From assembly GCA_900550185.1 (NCBI GenBank), contig URRN01000008.1, forward strand, positions 1 through 35,578: 35,578 bases of DNA, given 5' to 3'. The DNA comes from an uncultured Collinsella sp. GTDB lineage: Bacteria; Actinomycetota; Coriobacteriia; Coriobacteriales; Coriobacteriaceae. Shown one piece after another: positions 23,932 to 31,711 of this stretch; positions within the stretch are counted from its first letter, which is position 1; the number at the start of each line of letters is the position of its first letter. A program made the position numbers and the translations under genes. The notes below the pieces were generated by a model. It searched no databases. It saw nothing but the letters and a program-made list of their open reading frames with translations, and was not told where the DNA came from.

Positions 23932-25059
23932 ATGATCAATCGCAAGGCCATCGGTTATATCACCGCTAACTACTCTTCGTCCTACGGCAGTGTCCTGCTC
24001 AAGGACCGCCCCATCGCGTCCGTTCCGTTTTTGGGCCGCTACCGCCTGATCGACTTCCCGCTGTCCAACATGATGAATGCCGGCATTAAGACCGTCGGCG
24101 TCGTCATGCCGGGCAACTACCGCTCGCTGATCGACCACGTGGGCTCTGGCAAGGACTGGGGCCTGGACCGCAAGAAGGGCGGCCTGTTCATGGTGCCCGG
24201 CAACGCGTATGGCACCACCAAGGGCGGCATGCGCTTCCTGCTGCGCGACATCATCTCCAACAAGACGCTGTTCCAGCGCTCGGAGAAGCCCTATGTCGTG
24301 ATGATGGGCACCAACATCATCTTTAACATGGACCTCAACACCATCATCGAGGCGCACGAGAACTCCGGTGCCCAGATGACCGTGGTGTACTGCAAGGCCA
24401 CGCGCAACGTCGATGACGAGACCAAGCTCGAGATTAACGAGAACGGTCGCCTGACGGGCGTGAGCGCCGGCGTCGTGTACGGCGACAACGCCTCTATGGA
24501 CTGCTGCATCGTCAACCGCGAGACGCTGCTCGAGATCATCGACCACTACCAGGCCGCCGACTATCTGGACCTGCTCGAGGCACTCCAGGGCGACTTTGGC
24601 AACATCGACGTGTGCAGCTACGAGTACAAGGGCGAGGTCGTGGGCGTGTTTAGCGAGAAGTCGCTGTATCGCCGCAGCATGGACCTGCTCGACCAGACAG
24701 TAGCCGACCAGCTCTTCGATCCCGAGCGCCCGATCCTGACCAAGGCTCACGACGTGCCGCCTTCGCGCTATGCGACCGGCAGCCACGCCTGCAACTCGAT
24801 TATCTCGGCCGGCTGCATCATCAAGGGCACCGTGCGCAACTCGATCCTGTCGCGCGGCGTCGTGGTCGAGGAAGGCGCTTCGGTGACCAACTCGATCATC
24901 AACCAGAGCTGCATCATCAAGAGCGGCGCCCGCGTTGAGAACGCCATTCTGGACAAGAACAACGTGGTTCCCACCAACACCGAGCTTCGCGGCACGCCCG
25001 AGAACATCCTGGTGCTGGGCAAGGCTCCGTTAACTTCCGACACCACCATCGTACGTTAA
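23932..25059 (+). CDS. glgD: GlgD, regulatory GlgC paralogue
   Basis: 375 aa from the ATG at 23932 (GGGGGAA upstream); the frame is open earlier but only inside glgC. It shares the GlgC fold: RPIASVPFLGRYRLIDFPLS, MMGTNIIFNMDLNTI in place of the catalytic GDH region, and a C-terminal beta-helix. The GGxGxRL nucleotide-binding loop is replaced by ANYSSSYGSVLLKDRP, so it should be inactive by itself. In Bacillus-type systems GlgD raises GlgC activity as a heterotetramer. The immediately adjacent glgC supports that role. Confidence 0.93.
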   Translation: MINRKAIGYITANYSSSYGSVLLKDRPIASVPFLGRYRLIDFPLSNMMNAGIKTVGVVMPGNYRSLIDHVGSGKDWGLDRKKGGLFMVPGNAYGTTKGGMRFLLRDIISNKTLFQRSEKPYVVMMGTNIIFNMDLNTIIEAHENSGAQMTVVYCKATRNVDDETKLEINENGRLTGVSAGVVYGDNASMDCCIVNRETLLEIIDHYQAADYLDLLEALQGDFGNIDVCSYEYKGEVVGVFSEKSLYRRSMDLLDQTVADQLFDPERPILTKAHDVPPSRYATGSHACNSIISAGCIIKGTVRNSILSRGVVVEEGASVTNSIINQSCIIKSGARVENAILDKNNVVPTNTELRGTPENILVLGKAPLTSDTTIVR

Positions 25060-25090
25060 CGTTGGCACCGCAACATCGCTCGTAACAAGT

Positions 25091-25126
25091 AGAATAGCCG
25101 CCCGGTTAGCGCCAGGCGGCTATTCT
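25091..25126 (+). terminator. Perfect 12-bp hairpin between glgD and glgA
   Basis: AGAATAGCCGCC (25091-25102) and GGCGGCTATTCT (25115-25126) with a 12-base loop. There is no T run (CGAATTGC follows). It could be a partial terminator or stability element that lowers glgA output relative to glgCD. It ends 23 bases before the glgA start. Confidence 0.6.
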
Positions 25127-25149
25127 CGAATTGCAACATGGGAGACAAT

Positions 25150-27390
25150 ATGGCAGATTCCAGCAAAAAGATGCAGATCGTGTTTGCCTCGGCCGAGTGC
25201 GCACCGTTTGTAAAGACCGGTGGCCTGGGTGACGTGGCAGGTTCGCTGCCTGCGGCGCTTGTGCGCGCCGGCGCCGAGGTCATCGTGATGGTGCCCAAGT
25301 ACGCCACCATAAAGGACGAGTACAAGGCGCAGATGGAGCACTTCTCCGACTTTTACGTGAGTCTGGGCTGGCGCAACGAGTACTGCGGACTCGAGAAGCT
25401 CGAGCACGACGGCGTCACCTATATGTTCATCGACAACGAGCGCTACTTTGCGCGCGACTATCCGTACGGCTTCTTTGACGACGGCGAGCGCTTTGCGTTC
25501 TTCTCTAAGGCCATCACCGAGAGCCTGCAGCACCTGCCGGCCGACTTTGAGTGTGACATCCTGCACTGCAATGACTGGCAGACGGCACTTGCGCCCGTGT
25601 TTTTGCGCGAGTTTTACCAGGGCCTGCCGCTGTATGACCGCGTCAAGACCGTGTTCTCGATCCACAACGTGGCGTTCCAGGGCCAGTTTAGCGACACCGT
25701 GATGGAGGACATCCTGGGTGTGGCACACATTCCGGCGGCCGCCTCGCAGCTGCGTTGCGACGCCTGCAGCATCAACTACATGCTGGGCGCCCTGCGCTAT
25801 GCCGACGCCATAACCACGGTGAGCCCCACCTATGCCAGCGAGATCCAGACGCTCGAGTTTGGCGAGGGCCTGGACGGCGTGCTGCGCGAGCGCTCCTATG
25901 CGCTGCAGGGCATTTTGAATGGCATTGACGTGGCGGGCTTTGACCCGGCGACCGACAAGCGCATTGCCGCCAACTACACCGTGGAGGACCGTTCTGGTAA
26001 GGCCGTATGCAAGGCCAAGCTGCAGGAAGAGCTGGGGCTCGAGGTTCGCGACGACCGTCCGCTTATGGTCATGGTCACGCGCCTGACGCGCCAGAAGGGC
26101 ATGGACCTGGTCATGTACGCGCTCGACCGCATTCTGGCCGGCGGCGTGCAGGTGGCGGTGCTGGGCACCGGCGACCGCGACTACGAGGACGGTCTGCGCT
26201 ACTTCCAGGACAAGTTCCCCGGTACCATGGCCGCACGCATCGAGTTCGATCCTGCGCTGTCGCAGCGCATGTATGCCGCCGCCGACATGTTCCTAATGCC
26301 TTCGAAGTTTGAGCCCTGCGGCCTGTCGCAGATCATCGCCATGCGCTACGGCACCCTGCCTATCGTGCGCGAGACCGGCGGCCTGAAGGACACGGTGATT
26401 CCGTATAACGAGTTTACCGGCGAGGGCACGGGCTTCTCGTTTACCAACTTTAACGGCGACGAGATGGGCGACGCCGTGTTCCGCGCGGCGCGTCTGTTCT
26501 GGGATAACCGCGACGCCTGGAACCAGCTGGTAACGCAGGCCATGAGCCAGGACTTTAGCTGGACGCGCTCGGCCGATAAGTATCTGGACCTGTACTTCTT
26601 TATGCACCCGGAGATCGAGCGCCCGGTGGCTGTTGTCGACGAGCCTGAGGCTGTTGCTGAGCCGGTGGCCGCTGAGGAGCCCAAGGCCGAAGAGAAGCCG
26701 GTTGAAGCTGAGCCCGTTACGGCCGAGTCTGAGGTGAAGGCTGAGGTTGCTCCCAAGGCAGAGTCCGAGGTCAAGCCTGCTGTAAAGCCCGCAGCTAAGA
26801 AGACCACGACCCGCAAGACGACCGCTAAGAAGGCTACGACGACCAAAGCTGCCGCGACTAAAACAACGGCTGCCAAGACAACGACCACGCGCAAGCGCAC
26901 GACCGCCGCTGCCAAGAAGGCCGCCGAGGCCGAGGCTGCTCCCGAGGTAAAGGCCGAGGTCGCTGAGGCCAAACCGGCCGCCAAGGCTCCGGCAAAGACC
27001 GCTGCCAAGAAGACAACCGCGACCGCCAAGAAGACTACAGCTGCCAAGAAGACCACGGCAACGAAGTCGACGGCCGCCAAGGCTACTGTGACAAAGGCCG
27101 CTCCGAAGGCTGCCGCAAAGCCCGCCGTTAAGGTCGAGGAGACAGCCGCCGAGCCCAAGGCCGAGGCAGCTGTCGAGGCCAAGCCGACCGCCAAGACCAC
27201 CACGCGCAAGCGCGCAACGACGACGGCCAAGAAGTCCACGGCAAAGGCCGCAACTCCCAAGGCAGAGGCTAAGGCCAAGCCCGAGCCCGCCAAGGAGGCC
27301 CCGGTCTCCCCCGCCGCTTCGACCGAGGAAAAGGCTCCGACCAAGAAGACCTCCGTCCGCAAGGCAACGGCCACCCGCAAGCGTCGCTAG
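25150..27390 (+). CDS. glgA: Glycogen synthase GlgA with ~250-residue low-complexity acidic/basic tail
   Basis: Adds glucose from ADP-glucose to the non-reducing end of glycogen. 746 aa from ATG 25150, which has GGGAG five bases upstream; the ATG at 25138 overlaps that site. Residues 1-~495 are a complete GT5 enzyme: FASAECAPFVKTGGLGDVAG (ADP-glucose site), DILHCNDWQTALAP, VTRLTRQKGMDLVM, and PSKFEPCGLSQIIAMRYGTL. Residues ~497-545 are Glu/Pro/Val-rich, and ~545-746 are Lys/Ala/Thr-rich with repeated TTAKK, AAAKK and TRKR units ending KATATRKRR, resembling histone H1 tails. Bacterial GlgA is normally about 480 aa, so the tail is an added domain with the opposite charge in two halves. Confidence 0.96.
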   Translation: MADSSKKMQIVFASAECAPFVKTGGLGDVAGSLPAALVRAGAEVIVMVPKYATIKDEYKAQMEHFSDFYVSLGWRNEYCGLEKLEHDGVTYMFIDNERYFARDYPYGFFDDGERFAFFSKAITESLQHLPADFECDILHCNDWQTALAPVFLREFYQGLPLYDRVKTVFSIHNVAFQGQFSDTVMEDILGVAHIPAAASQLRCDACSINYMLGALRYADAITTVSPTYASEIQTLEFGEGLDGVLRERSYALQGILNGIDVAGFDPATDKRIAANYTVEDRSGKAVCKAKLQEELGLEVRDDRPLMVMVTRLTRQKGMDLVMYALDRILAGGVQVAVLGTGDRDYEDGLRYFQDKFPGTMAARIEFDPALSQRMYAAADMFLMPSKFEPCGLSQIIAMRYGTLPIVRETGGLKDTVIPYNEFTGEGTGFSFTNFNGDEMGDAVFRAARLFWDNRDAWNQLVTQAMSQDFSWTRSADKYLDLYFFMHPEIERPVAVVDEPEAVAEPVAAEEPKAEEKPVEAEPVTAESEVKAEVAPKAESEVKPAVKPAAKKTTTRKTTAKKATTTKAAATKTTAAKTTTTRKRTTAAAKKAAEAEAAPEVKAEVAEAKPAAKAPAKTAAKKTTATAKKTTAAKKTTATKSTAAKATVTKAAPKAAAKPAVKVEETAAEPKAEAAVEAKPTAKTTTRKRATTTAKKSTAKAATPKAEAKAKPEPAKEAPVSPAASTEEKAPTKKTSVRKATATRKRR

Positions 27391-27426
27391 CCCACAGACG
27401 ATCCAAAACCTCATCAAACCCTAAGC

Positions 27427-27453
27427 AAGGGGCGCTCCAACCGGGCGCCCCTT
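27427..27453 (+). terminator. Terminator after glgA
   Basis: AAGGGGCGC (27427-27435) and GCGCCCCTT (27445-27453), nine base pairs with nine bases of loop, followed by CTCTGTA. The T tract is weak, but the position at the end of the glg run supports termination. Confidence 0.7.
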
Positions 27454-27465
27454 CTCTGTAGGTAG

Positions 27466-27546
27466 TGGTAAAACGATTTTCTAGGACAACCGTTCGCCGA
27501 TGGTAAACGGATGTTGTTTATACACCCTGTGTACTAAAGATATACT
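27466..27546 (+). promoter_or_regulatory. Promoter and TGGTAAAAC operators of the GH13/MalQ gene
   Basis: TGGTAAAAC at 27466-27474 (followed by GATTTT, a near palindrome) and TGGTAAACG at 27501-27509 match the motifs ahead of the HAD gene. A promoter can be drawn as TTTATA (27517-27522), 18 bases, TATACT (27541-27546). The second site abuts the -35 box. Confidence 0.55.
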
Positions 27547-27566
27547 TACATCTTAGGCGTAAAACC

Positions 27567-27584
27567 CATGGCCCGCAGGCCATG
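27567..27584 (+). other. Leader hairpin ahead of the GH13/MalQ gene
   Basis: CATGGCC-CGCA-GGCCATG, seven perfect pairs, 23 bases before the start codon. It contains an ATG on each arm that is not used. Role unknown. Confidence 0.4.
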
Positions 27585-27607
27585 ATTCTATTGAACTGGA
27601 CCGTACT

Positions 27608-30600
27608 ATGAGATTGATACACAACAGCCGTCTACCGCAGTTTCGCACTCCGTTTGGCGCTGTGACCACTGGAACTTCCGTTGCACTCTCGGTGATTTTG
27701 GAGGATGCCGATCCCAACCAGGCAACGCTTACGCTGCGCACCTGGGTAGATGAGATCGGTGAGTCTCGGTATCCCATGACGCACGAGGGCGACGGCATAT
27801 TTACCGTAGAGCTTGAGTGCACCGAGCCCTGTCTTATCTGGTACAGCTTTATCTGCAATATCGAGGGCCAGCCCGAGGTTCGCCTGGGCGCGCCGCAAGG
27901 CCGCACCGGCGGCGAGGGCGTAACCTACGGCTACGCCGAGGTGCCGTCTTTCCAGATTACCGTCTATAAGCACCGCGAGAACCGCCCTGCCTGGTACGAG
28001 CGCGGCATGGTCTACCAGATCTTCCCCGACCGCTACGCCCGAGATGAAAACTGGCGCGAGCGCACGCTGGCCGAGGTCGAAAAACCACGCAACGGAATTC
28101 AGCGCCGCATGGTCGAGGACTGGAACGAGCCGCCCGTGTACGAGCGCGCCGAAGACGGCTCCATCAAAACCTGGGACTTCTACGGCGGGTCGCTCAAGGG
28201 CATCCAGGAAGACCTGCCTCGCATCGCCGAGCTGGGCTTTACGGCCATCTACCTCAACCCCATCTTTGAGGCCGCGAGCAACCACCGCTACGACACGGCC
28301 GACTACACCAAGATCGACCCAATCCTGGGCACCGAGCAGGACTTTACCGAACTGTGCCAGGCGGCCGAGAAGCTGGGCATCTCCATCATCCTGGACGGCG
28401 TTTTTAACCATACGGGTGACGACTCCATCTATTTCAACCGCTACGGCAACTACCCCGGCGTGGGCGCGTGGCAGAGCGAGGACTCGCCATGGCGCGATGC
28501 GTTTTATTTCCACGAGGACGGCTCGTACGACTGCTGGTGGGGCGTGGGCAATATGCCCGCCATCAATGAGAGCTCCGAGCTGGTACGCGAGCGGCTTCTG
28601 GGCAAGGACGGCGTGATCCGTAAATGGCTACGTGCCGGCGCTCATGGCTGGCGCCTGGACGTCGCTGACGAGCTTTCCGACGACTTCCTGGCCGAGATCA
28701 AGAAGGCCGTACTTGCCGAAAAGCCTGACGCGCTGTTGCTCGGCGAAGTCTGGGAAGACGCCTCCAACAAGATTAGCTACGGCCATCTGCGTCGCTACCT
28801 ACAGGGCTCCGAGTTGGACTCTGCTATGGATTACCCCTTCCGCGACATGGTCATCGGCTTTTTGATGGGCTACAAGAACGCCTACGAGGCCGCTGAGGAT
28901 ATCGAGACCCTGCGCGAGAACTACCCGAGCGAGGCATTGTCCTGCGCGCTCAACCTGCTGTCGAGCCACGACCGCCCGCGTATCATCTCGGTGCTCGGCG
29001 GCGGCCCCGACGAGTCGCAGCTGCCCGAGTGCGAGCGCAGCAAATGGCGCCTGGACGAGAACTCGATGGGCCTGGCCAAGAGCCGTTTTTGGCTCGCCAC
29101 GCTCATGCAGATGACCTTCCCCGGCGTGCCTTCGATCTACTACGGCGACGAATACGGCCTGGAGGGTCTAACCGATCCGGGCAACCGCCGCACCCTGCCG
29201 ACCAAGGACCAACTGCACGACTTCGACACGCTGGCTATTGTCAAAAACGCCTCCGCCGTACGCCGCGCACTGCCGTTTATGATCGACGGCGAGATCAGGG
29301 CCTTCGCGCTCAACGACGAGGTGCTGGCATACAACCGCACGGGCAAGGATGGCGAGTCCGCGACGGTTATCATCAACCGTAGTCTACGCAATTCGCACCG
29401 CGTGACGATTCCGGCGCTCGCCGAATGCGCGAGTGACGTGACCAGCGGTCACGAGTGCGAGATCCACAACGGCACGGTCACGCTCGATTTGTATCCGCTG
29501 GGCTCGTCGATCATCTATCATCATGCCGAGCAGCGCCTGCAGGAGCCGCTCGATCACGGCGCAGGCGTTGTGTGCCATATCACCTCGGTACCGACCGATG
29601 ACGGCAAGCCCGGCACGATCGGCGCACCAACGCGTCGCTTTATCGACCATCTGTCCGCTATGGGCATGCGCTACTGGCAGGTCCTGCCCGTCAACCCGAC
29701 GGATTTCTTCCGCTCCCCCTATGCCGGGCCCTCGGCTTTTGCTGGCAATATCGACCTACTGCCCGAGAGTCACAAGGAGCTAGCCGCCGACTTTGAGACC
29801 TGGAAGGCCCGTGGCGGCGAGGATGCCGATCCGCTGTACACCGCGTTTAAACATCGCAATGCCGATTGGCTCGAGAAGTACTGCGTCTATATGGCCGTTA
29901 AGAAGTACTTTGAGGGCGAGTCGCGCCACGATTGGCCGGCGGATGTCGCGCGCTATAACGAGCACCTGATTGACGACAAGCGTTTCCACGACGAGGCCGA
30001 GCTTCAGGCGTACATGCAGTACCGCTTTGACCTGGCTTGGTGCGAGCTTATGAACTATGCGCACAAGAAGGGCATCGAGGTCATCGGCGATATCCCGATG
30101 TATGTCTCGGACGATTCGGCCGATGCATGGAGCGAGCCCGAGAACTTCTGGTTGTCCGATACCGGCAAAGCGATTGAGATTTCCGGTGCGCCGCCCGACA
30201 ACTTTGCGCCCGAGGGCCAGGTGTGGGGCAACCCGACGTTCCGCTGGGACCACATGAAGCAGAACGGCTATAGCTGGTGGATGGATCGCCTGCGTCGTGC
30301 ATTTTCGCTCTACGACCGCGTACGCCTGGATCACTTCCTGGGCTTCCACAGCTACTTCAGTATCCCCGCGGGCAAGGCTTGCGCCGACGGTCGCTGGCTA
30401 GCGGGCCCGGGCAAGGACCTGTTCCAGACCGCCTACGACGAGCTGGGTCCGCTCAACTTTATTGCCGAGGACCTGGGCTATTTGACGCCCGGCGTTCACG
30501 CCATGGCTTCGACCTGCGGTTTCCCCGGCATGGACGTCCTGGAGTTTAGCGACTACGACGTCCGTTGCGGCGTGCACCCCACGCCTGGCAAGATCCTGTA

Positions 30601-30904
30601 CACCTCGACGCACGATACGTCGACCCTCACCGGTTGGTGCACGCGTTCCTTTGCGGGCGGCGACGAGCCGAGCGGTGTTGAGGTGGCAGCCAAGCTGATG
30701 AGCGATGCGCTGACAAGCGACGCTCCCCTGGTGATGATGCCGCTGCAGGACGTGCTGGGGCTTGGCGACGACACGCGAATGAACGTACCGGGCGTGGCCA
30801 CGGGCAACTGGACCTGGCAGGCCGATGAGGGAGATATTGAGGCGGCTGAGGATAAAACTGCACAGCTCCTGCGCAACACCCATAGATTCTGGGGCGAAGC
30901 GTGA
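27608..30904 (+). CDS. Fusion of GH13 alpha-glucan hydrolase/debranching enzyme and 4-alpha-glucanotransferase (MalQ)
   Basis: 1,098 aa. Residues ~1-120 are an N-terminal beta domain. Residues ~130-640 are a GH13 barrel: YERGMVYQIFPDRYARDENW, DFYGGSLKGIQEDLPRIAEL, nucleophile Asp351 (GWRLDVADEL), acid Glu380 (LLLGEVWED) and Asp455 (SSHDRPR), all intact. From ~643 a complete GH77 MalQ follows: SVPTDDGKPGTIGAP, RYWQVLPVNPTDFFRSPYAG, Asp908 (VRLDHFLGF), Glu954 (NFIAEDLGYLT) and Asp1003 (STHDTSTLTGW). The two halves would trim limit dextrins and disproportionate the resulting maltodextrins in one polypeptide. This fusion order is known from other gut anaerobes. The start ATG at 27608 has only a weak Shine-Dalgarno. 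It has its own promoter region after the glgA terminator. Confidence 0.93.
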   Translation: MRLIHNSRLPQFRTPFGAVTTGTSVALSVILEDADPNQATLTLRTWVDEIGESRYPMTHEGDGIFTVELECTEPCLIWYSFICNIEGQPEVRLGAPQGRTGGEGVTYGYAEVPSFQITVYKHRENRPAWYERGMVYQIFPDRYARDENWRERTLAEVEKPRNGIQRRMVEDWNEPPVYERAEDGSIKTWDFYGGSLKGIQEDLPRIAELGFTAIYLNPIFEAASNHRYDTADYTKIDPILGTEQDFTELCQAAEKLGISIILDGVFNHTGDDSIYFNRYGNYPGVGAWQSEDSPWRDAFYFHEDGSYDCWWGVGNMPAINESSELVRERLLGKDGVIRKWLRAGAHGWRLDVADELSDDFLAEIKKAVLAEKPDALLLGEVWEDASNKISYGHLRRYLQGSELDSAMDYPFRDMVIGFLMGYKNAYEAAEDIETLRENYPSEALSCALNLLSSHDRPRIISVLGGGPDESQLPECERSKWRLDENSMGLAKSRFWLATLMQMTFPGVPSIYYGDEYGLEGLTDPGNRRTLPTKDQLHDFDTLAIVKNASAVRRALPFMIDGEIRAFALNDEVLAYNRTGKDGESATVIINRSLRNSHRVTIPALAECASDVTSGHECEIHNGTVTLDLYPLGSSIIYHHAEQRLQEPLDHGAGVVCHITSVPTDDGKPGTIGAPTRRFIDHLSAMGMRYWQVLPVNPTDFFRSPYAGPSAFAGNIDLLPESHKELAADFETWKARGGEDADPLYTAFKHRNADWLEKYCVYMAVKKYFEGESRHDWPADVARYNEHLIDDKRFHDEAELQAYMQYRFDLAWCELMNYAHKKGIEVIGDIPMYVSDDSADAWSEPENFWLSDTGKAIEISGAPPDNFAPEGQVWGNPTFRWDHMKQNGYSWWMDRLRRAFSLYDRVRLDHFLGFHSYFSIPAGKACADGRWLAGPGKDLFQTAYDELGPLNFIAEDLGYLTPGVHAMASTCGFPGMDVLEFSDYDVRCGVHPTPGKILYTSTHDTSTLTGWCTRSFAGGDEPSGVEVAAKLMSDALTSDAPLVMMPLQDVLGLGDDTRMNVPGVATGNWTWQADEGDIEAAEDKTAQLLRNTHRFWGEA

Positions 30905-30948
30905 TAAAACCCCCGATATAGGGTACAGTTACAGACGTTTGAATTTTT

Positions 30949-30970
30949 GCGGGCAGAGTAATCTGCCCGC
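30949..30970 (+). terminator. Terminator after the GH13/MalQ gene
   Basis: GCGGGCAGA-GTAA-TCTGCCCGC, nine perfect pairs, followed by TTTGT. It lies 44 bases after the stop and 22 bases before fmdB, so fmdB either has its own promoter (GTGATA, 17 bases, TACAGT at 30901-30929 is a weak candidate) or is reached by readthrough. Confidence 0.8.
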
Positions 30971-30992
30971 TTTGTACTGAAAAGGAAGTATT

Positions 30993-31229
30993 ATGGCGCG
31001 CTACGATTACAAGTGCTCGAGCTGCGGCAACGTGTTTGAGGTTGAGCATCCCATGTCCGAGACCCCCGAGGTCGTGTGCCCCAGCTGCGGCGCTCCGGCC
31101 GCCAAGACGTTCTCGGCCAGCGGCATTAAATTTGAGGGCAGCGGTTTCTACAACACCGACCAGCGAAGCGGCGGCTCCAGCACCAACGCCACCAGCGGCT
31201 GCTGCGCCAACTGCCCTCACAGCCACTAG
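30993..31229 (+). CDS. FmdB-family zinc ribbon protein
   Basis: 78 aa. It begins MARYDYKCSSCGNVFEVEH, with VCPSCGAPAAK further on; the four Cys in two CxxC knuckles bind zinc. The Ser/Gly-rich C-terminus ends in a Cys/His cluster (CCANCPHSH) that could bind a second metal. The family is small, widespread and has no fixed biochemical role; a regulatory or chaperone-type function is assumed. AAGGAAG lies six bases before the ATG. Confidence 0.9.
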   Translation: MARYDYKCSSCGNVFEVEHPMSETPEVVCPSCGAPAAKTFSASGIKFEGSGFYNTDQRSGGSSTNATSGCCANCPHSH

Positions 31230-31235
31230 AAACAA

Positions 31236-31275
31236 CGCGGCCCCGCGATCAACACCGATCGCGGGGCCGCTTCTT
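31236..31275 (+). terminator. Strong terminator after fmdB
   Basis: GCGGCCCCGCGATC (31236-31249) and GATCGCGGGGCCGC (31256-31269) form 14 perfect pairs with a six-base loop, followed by TTCTTT. Confidence 0.95.
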
Positions 31276-31296
31276 TAGCTGCCGAGGTTTCCTTAT

Positions 31297-31364
31297 GAGT
31301 TGCGGTGAAATAGTTCCTGAATCGGCCCATCCAACGGCCAAACAGGAACTATTCCACCGCAACT
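31297..31364. repeat. Hairpin repeat AGTTGCGGTGAAATAG, copy 1
   Basis: Arms 31297-31318 and 31343-31364, 21 of 22 bases pair, with a further GGCC/GGCC pairing in the loop, then TTTT on the plus side. A second copy with the same arm start lies at 31639-31705. These look like a dispersed palindromic (REP-like) repeat and may also act as a bidirectional terminator. Confidence 0.75.
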
Positions 31365-31420
31365 TTTCTATAGACGAGATTTCGGGCTGACGCTAAGTTT
31401 GTAACAGTTCAAAACTATGC

Positions 31421-31552
31421 CGAATTACGGGGCTGAATTGACAACCTCTATCCATACCGGTAATTTGCAAATTTCAACAAGCCATCTACCTGCGGTTTTA
31501 TCTAGGCCATTTTTGCTGTGGTCGGACATCACCAATCTAGCCCCGTAATCCG
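31421..31552 (+). repeat. Structured ~125-bp repeat, copy 3
   Basis: Arms 31421-31440 and 31533-31552 (core ATTACGGGGCT/AGCCCCGTAAT perfect, outer and inner parts with two mismatches). The interior carries CTACCTGCGGTTTTAT and TGTGGTCGGACA, shared with the copies at 1046-1304, although the arm sequences differ. It lies between the two AGTTGCGGTGAAATAG hairpins. Confidence 0.55.
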
Positions 31553-31638
31553 CCCTACTTTTGATAGCAGTAAGTATGAGACGGGGCTTTTTTACCACTC
31601 TTTACCGATATTGCGATCTCCGCATGCATGACCTCCTT

Positions 31639-31705
31639 AGTTGCGGTGAAATAAGGACTGTTTGGCGGGTAGAAGCCGATATTCAATCCCTATTTCACCG
31701 CAACT
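31639..31705. repeat. Hairpin repeat AGTTGCGGTGAAATAG, copy 2
   Basis: Arms 31639-31657 and 31687-31705 pair at 18 of 19 positions; loop of 29 bases. It starts six bases past the rsmB stop, so it probably also ends the minus-strand operon. Confidence 0.75.
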
Positions 31706-31711
31706 TTGTAG

